This document shows positions 58,078 through 64,000 of a stretch of 64,000 nucleotides of DNA, in pieces (the stretch's first letter is position 1; each line of letters begins with the position of its first letter). Source of the DNA: Agarivorans sp. TSD2052 (GTDB lineage Bacteria; Pseudomonadota; Gammaproteobacteria; Enterobacterales; Celerinatantimonadaceae). The notes below the pieces were generated by a model. The model was not told where the DNA came from. It made no database searches and saw only the letters and a program-made list of their open reading frames with translations. Location of the stretch: the NCBI RefSeq assembly GCF_023238625.1, contig NZ_CP096670.1:4367501-4431500 (forward strand), read 5' to 3'. The translations under genes and the position numbers were made by a program.

Positions 58078-58842
58078 TTATAGCTTCACCTTATTTTGAT
58101 TGGGTTTAGCGTCAAGGGCGGTTTGTCCGCTATCGCTAACCCCTTGCACATGAAATACTTGGATCCGTGGGAAGGCCTCAAACCACTGAAGCTCAAAGCC
58201 AGTTAATGTAGATAATTGATGGCAATGGAACTGATAACTCAAGCGCACATCTTGATGGCTGGAATGATCGTGGCTATCCGGTTCTGCGAGTTCATTGTGC
58301 TGCTCATGCATGGCTTCATCATCTTGATGCTTAGCATGGTCATGAGCATCATGTTCTTCCGCTTCACTATGATGGTCGTGTTTATCATGCTCATGATGTT
58401 CTTCCTCTTCATCATGATGGCCATGTTTATCATGCTCATGATGTTCTTCCGCCTCACTATGATGGTCGTGTTTATCATGCTCATGATGTTCTTCCTCTAC
58501 ATCATGATGGTCATGTTTACCATGCTCATGGTGTTCGGCTTCTAACGCCCCCCAGTCCTGAGTCACTTTTTCTAACTCACATTCGCCACCATCAAATGTA
58601 AACAGTTGCATCGCTTGCGCCACCTGCAATTGTGCATCACTCAATAATTGCTGTTGCTGCTCGTTAACTGGAGCATGCTCAAAACCCAACAAGTTATCGG
58701 CGGGTGAGTGAATGTCGATATCTAATTGTTCGCCTGAAGCGGCGAAAAATAACTCTGCAACCCCATGTTGATGGGCTGATTGCGCATATACTGCGCAGCT
58801 AAGCAGGCTTAGGCCCGCGACAAAAATAGGCTGTAACTTCAT
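58078..58842 (-). CDS. zrgA: ZrgA-family zinc-binding periplasmic protein (DUF2796)
   Basis: 254 residues with signal peptide MKLQPIFVAGLSLLSCAVYA and the DUF2796 start HQHGVAELFFAASGEQLDIDIHSPADNLLGFEH. Residues 103-162 are four 15-residue His/Asp/Glu repeats, then more His-rich sequence to about 195, giving around 40 histidines. The C-terminal DUF2796 block includes YQFHCHQLSTLTGFELQWFEAFPRIQ. Known family members bind zinc and supply the ZrgBC transporter. Confidence 0.92.
   Translation of the reverse strand: MKLQPIFVAGLSLLSCAVYAQSAHQHGVAELFFAASGEQLDIDIHSPADNLLGFEHAPVNEQQQQLLSDAQLQVAQAMQLFTFDGGECELEKVTQDWGALEAEHHEHGKHDHHDVEEEHHEHDKHDHHSEAEEHHEHDKHGHHDEEEEHHEHDKHDHHSEAEEHDAHDHAKHQDDEAMHEQHNELAEPDSHDHSSHQDVRLSYQFHCHQLSTLTGFELQWFEAFPRIQVFHVQGVSDSGQTALDAKPNQNKVKL
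58357..58536 (-). repeat. Four tandem 45-bp His-rich repeats in zrgA
   Basis: Units EHHEHGKHDHHDVEE, EHHEHDKHDHHSEAE, EHHEHDKHGHHDEEE and EHHEHDKHDHHSEAE. Copies 2 and 4 encode identical peptides, suggesting a 90-bp duplication of a two-unit block. Confidence 0.9.
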
Positions 58843-58869
58843 TGTGTATATCCATGATTAACTAAAAAA

Positions 58870-59175
58870 TTAAAGGTTTCTTACGGTTAGTTTCATGGAG
58901 GGAGGGGAGCGCGCACTCGCGGTAACCGCATCAACATTTTGATAGCGGTAGTGGGATTTAATAGCACTCACTGCACCACTGAGCAATGCGGTAATTAGTG
59001 CACTACAAGTGATTGCAGTTGCGAGTTTTTCTAAATGATAACAAAGCTGACAATGTACCTCAGAATGGGCCGGGTCTAAGCGCTCCAATTGATGTTCACC
59101 CCACGCCAAGGCAAGCGCGAACACTGATAAAATCAGTATCCATGTTAACCTGTTCTGGGAGCGGGGCGTTGTCAT
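58870..59175 (-). CDS. Small membrane protein at the head of the Zrg operon (DUF2607-like)
   Basis: 101 residues: an N-terminal hydrophobic segment (WILILSVFALALAWG), then HSEVHCQLCYHLEKL, which has His and Cys spaced for metal binding, and a second hydrophobic segment. It resembles short Vibrio DUF2607 proteins. It is 27 bases before zrgA and probably co-transcribed. I found no clear Zur box upstream. Confidence 0.65.
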   Translation of the reverse strand: MTTPRSQNRLTWILILSVFALALAWGEHQLERLDPAHSEVHCQLCYHLEKLATAITCSALITALLSGAVSAIKSHYRYQNVDAVTASARSPPSMKLTVRNL

Positions 59176-59210
59176 CTAGTTACCTATTGGTGATTCATTG
59201 AGCGCCAAAG

Positions 59211-60041
59211 CTACTCAGCTAAAGACTCTAACAATTTCACTTGGTAAGAGCCAAACTTACGGATATTTATCACACCATTGTTAAAGATTAAATACTGGCC
59301 CTTTATTCCTTGTAATTCACCTTGTACTAGAGGGTCTTTGTCTAGGTTGAAACTAGCAATTTTTGAAGGATATTGCTGAACCGGAAAGTGTAAATCTACC
59401 ACTTTCTCATCGGGCAAAGCCGTTACCGCGTCGAAACCAAAGCGCTCCGACAGCTCGGCTAAGGCCTCAGCAATTTGCGGCAACAAGCGCTCACGCTCAG
59501 CCTCTAAGTCTAGTGCGATGGCATCACCTTTTAACATTGCGCGCCAGTTGGTTTTATCAGCCACTAACTTAGCTAACTCAATCTCAACAAGGCCCGACAA
59601 CTGGCGAGTCGCCACTTTAAAAATAGGTAGCGCTTGCGTCGCACCTTGGTCTATCCATCGAGTGGGTATTTGGCTATGGCGGGTAATACCCACTTTAAGG
59701 CCTGAAGTATTAGCGAGATAAACGTAATGCGGGATCATACAGTACGTATCACCCCACTCAGGCTCCCTGCAAGTTCCTTCGGCATAGTGACAAGTTTCTG
59801 GTTTCATGATGCACATGTCGCAACTCGCCAGCTTACGCATGCAAACAAAGCAATGGCCTTGCGAGTAGCTTTTTTTAGTTTTTTTTCCGCAGCTACGGCA
59901 ATTAATACTGCCGGTAAATTCGAAGCCAAAGGACTTACCTATAAGCGGGTTCAGATGTAATTCTTGGTCGCCAATGGGCAAGTAGTATTGTACTTGCTCT
60001 GCCAATTCGGCGCGCATTTTAGAAAGGTGTCCTTGCATCAT
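59211..60041 (-). CDS. DUF2797 zinc-ribbon protein with GIY-YIG-like core
   Basis: 276 residues. Cysteines come as CRSC, CFVC, CDMC and further single Cys (ETCHYAEGTC), fitting two metal sites. A central YLANTSGLKVGITR..RWIDQGA stretch resembles the GIY-YIG nuclease fold, though the usual catalytic Glu is not obvious. The C-terminal part is DUF2797. Function unknown. Same strand as the zinc operon and 35 bases upstream of it. Confidence 0.85.
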   Translation of the reverse strand: MMQGHLSKMRAELAEQVQYYLPIGDQELHLNPLIGKSFGFEFTGSINCRSCGKKTKKSYSQGHCFVCMRKLASCDMCIMKPETCHYAEGTCREPEWGDTYCMIPHYVYLANTSGLKVGITRHSQIPTRWIDQGATQALPIFKVATRQLSGLVEIELAKLVADKTNWRAMLKGDAIALDLEAERERLLPQIAEALAELSERFGFDAVTALPDEKVVDLHFPVQQYPSKIASFNLDKDPLVQGELQGIKGQYLIFNNGVINIRKFGSYQVKLLESLAE

Positions 60042-60120
60042 TGATTACTCATGGGAAACATTAAGGCTGAGCAGTCTAAATCAAAGCAGGCAGCTATCCA
60101 AGAGAGTATCCGGTAGATAG

Positions 60121-60837
60121 TTAATATGGGTAATCCACATCGCTATCCACTTGGTCGATCATTATTTGATGTAACTCGTCACTTTCGATAAGCAATGGCA
60201 TGACTTGCTCAAACTGGCTAAGCAGCTCAGCCCCCTTATCAGTGGCAGCAAAGCAAAAGGTGGACCCGTAGCTTAAGACCGAATCAATGATGGCAATACC
60301 GCCATCAAGCTCAGGGGCCAGCGCTAACAGCGCTTCTATATCGGCCCGATAATCTAAAATCGCGTCAACCCGCCCCTTTTTCAATAACTTAATCATCTGA
60401 GTTAAATCAGAATATTCACTATACTTAGTGCCTTCGGGTAGCGAGTCGGCCCAATCATAACCAAGATGAGACACCACGCGTTTCCCCACTAAATCATCAA
60501 GTGACATATAGCTATCGTAAAATGCTTCTGACACCAGCATATCTGTTACATCGGCCTCGACGATATAACTAGAGCAATTGGCATTATCAAATTCATCTTC
60601 GGAGGCACCAAAGACCAAATCTACTTGTTGTTTTTCGAGCATAGCAATTGAGCGAGGATAGGGCATAAAATGAAAGGCATACTGGTGTTCAGGAAACACC
60701 CGCTTTAGCAAGGCGAAGTAATAACCGGTGCCATCTTTGTTGCTATAGTCTTCCCAAAAATCGGTGGCCACAGAGATATTACTAGCAACAGATGTAAAAG
60801 AATGGATAAGCAAATAAACAATGACAATTATTTTCAT
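60121..60837 (-). CDS. Periplasmic binding-protein-like (SBP_bac_3 type)
   Basis: 238 residues with signal peptide (MKIIVIVYLLIHSFTSVASN). Type 2 binding-protein features: YYFALLKRVFPEHQYAFHFMPYPRSIAMLEKQQVDLVFG, LVGKRVVSHLGYDW, KLLKKGRVDAILDY. No transporter adjoins. A pair of cysteines (Cys in NANCSSY and in STFCFAA) could form a disulphide. Ligand unknown. Confidence 0.8.
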   Translation of the reverse strand: MKIIVIVYLLIHSFTSVASNISVATDFWEDYSNKDGTGYYFALLKRVFPEHQYAFHFMPYPRSIAMLEKQQVDLVFGASEDEFDNANCSSYIVEADVTDMLVSEAFYDSYMSLDDLVGKRVVSHLGYDWADSLPEGTKYSEYSDLTQMIKLLKKGRVDAILDYRADIEALLALAPELDGGIAIIDSVLSYGSTFCFAATDKGAELLSQFEQVMPLLIESDELHQIMIDQVDSDVDYPY

Positions 60838-60898
60838 CTACCTAGTTAAATCCTTGAGTCATCTTTAGGCTAATAGTAGCAGAGTGACCTGCTTAGCG

Positions 60899-61843
60899 CT
60901 AAAGCACGCCCTCAAGGATTCCGCTCTTTTTTGCCAAAGCACTCTTGGTAACATCACCAGACACCCGATCGGCCCCTCGCAACATGGCATCAATCAGTTC
61001 ACCCGCATCAAACTTGGTCAACGCTTCATCAGCGCCCACTTGGCTGGCTCGGTCGACACTGATTTCACTCGATAATGAGGTATGCAAAATAATATAGGCT
61101 TCAGCTATACCGGGGTCACTGCGCACTTCAAAGGTGAGTTCGTAACCATCTAATCCCGGCATCTCGATATCACTAACCAACACATCAATCGGGTTACCAC
61201 TGGCAGCGGCCTGTTGCATCATTTTAAATGCGGTGGCGCCGTCACTGGCCATTTGATAATCAATTTCTATGCTGTCTAGCGCGCTAGATAACTGCTTACG
61301 CGCCGTGGCAGAATCATCAACTAATAAGATTTTAAGCTGACTCAAAATAGCTTGGTCGGGCAAACTTACCGATACCCTCACCCGGTCTTCATCATCAGGA
61401 AATACACTGGCAATCAGTTTTTCAATATCGAGTAACTGAACCAATTTATCATCAACCCGGGTCACGCCAGTGACATAAGCGTCTTTACCTAAAGAGCTAG
61501 GTGGTGGATCGATGTCACGCCAGCGACATTCGGTGATTTTCTCAATACCTCTCACCAAAAAGCCAACCGTCTGCCGACTTACGTCGGTAATAATGATCGA
61601 GCAACTTTCTCGCTCATCTTCACCAATCGGTCGATAACCTACCGCAGCAGCCATATCGATAACCGAAATGGTTTGCCCGCGTAATGACGCCGAGCCAAGT
61701 ACGAACTGGTGAGAGTGAGGCAGTGCAGTTAGCCGGGTGTAAGGTACAATTTCACGCACTTTTAAGGTGCCAATTGCAAATAACTGACTTAATGACAGTC
61801 TAAAATGCAATAAACCTTGGGTTTGACTAGTGGCGCTACTCAT
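60899..61843 (-). CDS. CheV-like chemotaxis coupling protein (CheW + receiver)
   Basis: 314 residues: an N-terminal CheW domain (FAIGTLKVREIVPYTRLTALPHSH, LRGQTISVIDMAAAVGYRP) and a C-terminal receiver domain (LKILLVDDSATARKQL, phospho-acceptor Asp in DVLVSDIEMPGLDGYEL, Thr in ILHTSLSS). CheV proteins link receptors to CheA and adapt by phosphorylation. No other chemotaxis gene is near. Confidence 0.93.
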   Translation of the reverse strand: MSSATSQTQGLLHFRLSLSQLFAIGTLKVREIVPYTRLTALPHSHQFVLGSASLRGQTISVIDMAAAVGYRPIGEDERESCSIIITDVSRQTVGFLVRGIEKITECRWRDIDPPPSSLGKDAYVTGVTRVDDKLVQLLDIEKLIASVFPDDEDRVRVSVSLPDQAILSQLKILLVDDSATARKQLSSALDSIEIDYQMASDGATAFKMMQQAAASGNPIDVLVSDIEMPGLDGYELTFEVRSDPGIAEAYIILHTSLSSEISVDRASQVGADEALTKFDAGELIDAMLRGADRVSGDVTKSALAKKSGILEGVL

Positions 61844-61870
61844 ACAGCATCCTTACTTATGTTAAAAAGG

Positions 61871-62758
61871 CTAACTAAGCACAACGTCGCTTAATTTGCT
61901 CTGCACTTGCTGGTCAGCAAGACGAAATTGTTCACATATGTTTTTTAGGGTCGGGCGATTGCAAGCCAAATGAGGCTTGGTAGCGCTAACCACTACGATA
62001 TCAATTGCCGGCAACGGCGGCATTGTTTCAGCGCACATTTCTTGCAATTCACCTTTGCTAGAACGGGCCATGGCTGCTACAGCCAAACCCTGCGCAACTA
62101 AACCATACAAACCACTATGGTTAGCACTGGTCGCCATCAAGTGATAGGCAATCTCCGCTTTATCTAAACCATCAATCGCACTGCTGTGAAATTTGCAATC
62201 GGTATCATATAAGGCTAGCGGTAATGGCCGTTGCTGGCAAACATCTTTGGTGGCGGAACTGACCCAAATACCTTGGTCGTGACGCAGTAATAAACCCTCA
62301 TCACTATCGGGGGGACGAGTAAGTATGGCTAAGTCTAGTTCCCCCAGATCAAGCTGCTCACGCAGCTGATAACTTGGTCCAGCTCGGAGTCGTAAGTACA
62401 AATTAGGTATCTGTTGCTGCAGTATCTCGGTAAATAGCGGCAAAATCGATAAACTGTAATCATCAGGACAGCCTATACGCAGCTCAACTTTAGCCTTGCT
62501 GTGTTTAAGCTCGGTCACGGCTTGATCATGTAAACTGACGATTCTACGGGCATAACTCGCCAAAGCTTGCCCTGCCGGGGTAAGTACTAGGCTACGCCCT
62601 TCTTTTTCAAACAAAGGGCTATCACTTTCTTGTTGCAGCTTTTTCATTTGCGCACTAATCGCTGATTGGGTGCGAAAAGTTTGGCTGGCGGCACGGGTAA
62701 AACTGCCACTTTCAACAAAAGCCACTAAGCTGCGTAAAGCATCAATATCCATGTTCAC
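61871..62758 (-). CDS. LysR-family transcription regulator
   Basis: 295 residues: N-terminal winged helix-turn-helix (DIDALRSLVAFVESGSFTRAAS, TQSAISAQMKKLQQ) and a substrate-binding-like effector domain. Divergent from the GST gene, so the GST gene is its likely target. The 98-base gap contains no clear T-N11-A site I can assign with confidence. Effector unknown. Confidence 0.9.
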   Translation of the reverse strand: MNMDIDALRSLVAFVESGSFTRAASQTFRTQSAISAQMKKLQQESDSPLFEKEGRSLVLTPAGQALASYARRIVSLHDQAVTELKHSKAKVELRIGCPDDYSLSILPLFTEILQQQIPNLYLRLRAGPSYQLREQLDLGELDLAILTRPPDSDEGLLLRHDQGIWVSSATKDVCQQRPLPLALYDTDCKFHSSAIDGLDKAEIAYHLMATSANHSGLYGLVAQGLAVAAMARSSKGELQEMCAETMPPLPAIDIVVVSATKPHLACNRPTLKNICEQFRLADQQVQSKLSDVVLS

Positions 62759-62856
62759 CCATTAACAAGACTGATAGTTGCCATCAAAAATAATCGTTAT
62801 TCAAAGCACAAGCAACTTGCCACACTAAATACCTATTCGTTAAGCAAGGAACAGCA

Positions 62857-63474
62857 ATGATTTTGCACGACTACTTACCTTCGGGAAATGGCTATAAAAT
62901 TCGATTATTACTCAGCCTGCTAGGGCAAGAATTTCAAGTGAAGTGCTACAACATTGTTGCAGGAGAAACACGCACCGCTGCGTTTTTGGCACTGAACCCA
63001 AATGGCAAAATCCCCGTCTTGCAGTTCGACGACGGCCGCTGCCTAGCGGAGTCTAACGCCGTATTATTTTACCTCGCGCAGAATAGCGCATATTGGCCAC
63101 AAGATAGCTGGCAACAGGCACAAGTATTAAAATGGATGAACTTTGAGCAGTACAGTCACGAGCCTAATATTGCCTCGGTACGCTTTTGGTTAGGTCACGC
63201 CGGTATGAACGACACACGCCAAGCCCAATTAGAGGACAAGATGAAGCAAGGTTATGCCGCGCTGGACGTGATGGAGCAAACGCTCAATCAGCAAGACTTT
63301 TTTGTTGGAGAGCAAATGAGCATCGCTGATATCGCTTTATACGCTTATACCCATGTAGCCGAAGAGGGTGGCTTTGAGCTAAACGCGTACCCCGCAATTA
63401 GAAAGTGGTGCCAGCGTATTAGCCAATTGGACAACTATTTGGCGATTGATGATGAATCTGTAGTGATGCATTGA
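62857..63474 (+). CDS. Glutathione S-transferase family protein
   Basis: 205 residues: thioredoxin-like N-terminal domain with the start LHDYLPSGNGYKIRLLLSLLG, cis-Pro in NGKIPVLQ and ESNAVLFYLAQ, then the all-alpha C-terminal domain with SIADIALYAYTHVAEEGG. The AAGGAA site upstream of the ATG is good. Substrate unknown. Confidence 0.9.
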   Translation: MILHDYLPSGNGYKIRLLLSLLGQEFQVKCYNIVAGETRTAAFLALNPNGKIPVLQFDDGRCLAESNAVLFYLAQNSAYWPQDSWQQAQVLKWMNFEQYSHEPNIASVRFWLGHAGMNDTRQAQLEDKMKQGYAALDVMEQTLNQQDFFVGEQMSIADIALYAYTHVAEEGGFELNAYPAIRKWCQRISQLDNYLAIDDESVVMH

Positions 63475-63487
63475 GTTTAGCTGAGCT

Positions 63488-63519
63488 AAAAAAAGGACCA
63501 AGCCGCGAACGGCTTGGTC
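63488..63519 (-). terminator. Intrinsic terminator of the MDR oxidoreductase gene
   Basis: Ten-pair stem GACCAAGCCG / CGGCTTGGTC, loop TTCG on the minus strand, then C and seven U. On the plus strand no T run follows, so it mainly serves the leftward gene. Confidence 0.85.
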
Positions 63520-63549
63520 AAACGCTTACATTTGCTCTTACAATTGCGC

Positions 63550-64000
63550 TTACAACTTCACAATTAACTTGCCTTGGTTTTCACCGCTAAACAGTAAATT
63601 AATACCATCAATTGCTGATGCTAAGCCGTCTAATACATGCACTCGGTATTGCAATTTACCGGCTTGTAGATAGCCGCCGACTTGCTGCATAAGTTGTGGC
63701 GCGCGGTCAAAGTGGTCAGGCATGGTAAAACCCTGAATTGATAAACGCTTTTTAACAACGCTGATCCAATTAGGTCCCGCTGATGGGGTTTCGTTGTTGT
63801 AATCGGCGATCATCCCACACACCACAATGCGCCCAAAAGCATTCATATTATCAACCGCGACTTGTTGAATTGCGCCGCCAGTATTCTCAAAATAAATGTC
63901 CACGCCATCTGGCGTTAACTCTGCCACTCGCGCGGCAATATCATCGGTTTTGTAATTCACAGCGCCATCAAAACCTAGTTCTTCCACCAGCCAGCGACAT
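63550..64000 (-). CDS. NADP-dependent MDR oxidoreductase, C-terminal part (5' end outside window)
   Basis: The visible 149 residues are the C-terminal part of a zinc-independent medium-chain dehydrogenase/reductase of the CurA/YncB (leukotriene B4 12-hydroxydehydrogenase) group: ELGFDGAVNYKT, GVDIYFENTGG, FGRIVVCGMIADYN, NWISVVKKRLSIQGF, GLASAIDGINLLFSGENQGKLIVKL. The reading frame continues to the right edge, so start and N-terminal domain are missing. Likely reduces enones or quinones with NADPH. Confidence 0.9.
   Translation of the reverse strand, partial: CRWLVEELGFDGAVNYKTDDIAARVAELTPDGVDIYFENTGGAIQQVAVDNMNAFGRIVVCGMIADYNNETPSAGPNWISVVKKRLSIQGFTMPDHFDRAPQLMQQVGGYLQAGKLQYRVHVLDGLASAIDGINLLFSGENQGKLIVKL

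Noticed and set aside
58216-58545. Long plus-strand frame rich in Met/Ile/Phe opposite zrgA
   Set aside because: It is the antisense reading of the His-codon repeats; the zrgA frame has signal peptide and family motifs.
58843-59260. Zur box for the Zrg operon
   Set aside because: I examined both strands around the 101-aa gene and found nothing better than chance.

Overview
The window is a compact chromosomal core segment from a gammaproteobacterium. Gene order is close to that around polA, cyaA and rho in Escherichia coli and Vibrio: polA/Spot 42/engB/yihI/hemN, yigI/recQ, uvrD/yigB/xerC/DUF484/dapF/lysA/lptM/cyaY/cyaA/hemCDXY, ubiD/fre and rho/trxA/rhlB/gppA. Spot 42 RNA, MaoP, a Vibrio-type ZrgABC zinc operon and a Pseudomonas/Vibrio-type HemB suggest a marine member of the Alteromonadales/Vibrionales (Agarivorans-like is a guess). 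I see no rRNA, tRNA, CRISPR, prophage or insertion sequence.

Layout. 1-5.2 kb: partial aroE, maoP, and a leftward run znuC-znuB-tsaC-hemF divergent from znuA. 5.2-8.9 kb: hemN, a DUF2489 protein, yihI, a methyltransferase, cytochrome c4. 9-14.6 kb: engB, an intracellular GH43 glycosidase, the Spot 42 small RNA and polA. 15-20.8 kb: selO, recQ, yigI, a hypothetical and rarD. 20.8-34.8 kb: uvrD (with a LexA box) back to lysA and lptM, cyaY, cyaA, then hemCDXY. 35-40.3 kb: fre, a 2Fe-2S ferredoxin, ubiD, a periplasmic hypothetical, rho, trxA. 40.5-50.5 kb: rhlB-gppA, a binding protein, purEK, a diguanylate cyclase, an EamA transporter, a membrane-anchored hypothetical, hemB. 50.8-54 kb: a GalR-like repressor and puuB/puuD. 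54-60 kb: a repeat-rich DUF2914 protein and the second zinc operon. 60-64 kb: a binding protein, a CheV-like protein, a LysR regulator, a GST and a partial oxidoreductase.

Shared themes. Haem synthesis is concentrated here (hemB, hemC, hemD, hemX, hemY, hemF, hemN). Zinc supply appears twice (ZnuABC and Zrg), and the HemB metal loop is the Cys-poor type that does not use catalytic zinc. Carbon-status control is represented by cyaA with a CRP site, Spot 42 and a GalR-like repressor. Small elements easily missed include Spot 42 with a shortened internal SpfP-like peptide, lptM (45 aa), a LexA box at uvrD, a GalR-type operator, and a 14/15 match to the E. coli PuuR box before puuD-puuB.

Start codons were moved from the longest frame where a ribosome-binding site and family length agreed (hemF, yihI, cytochrome c4, engB, polA, selO, lysA, cyaY, hemC, ferredoxin, purK, puuD). 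All family assignments come from reading the sequence and recalled homologues; no database search was run.
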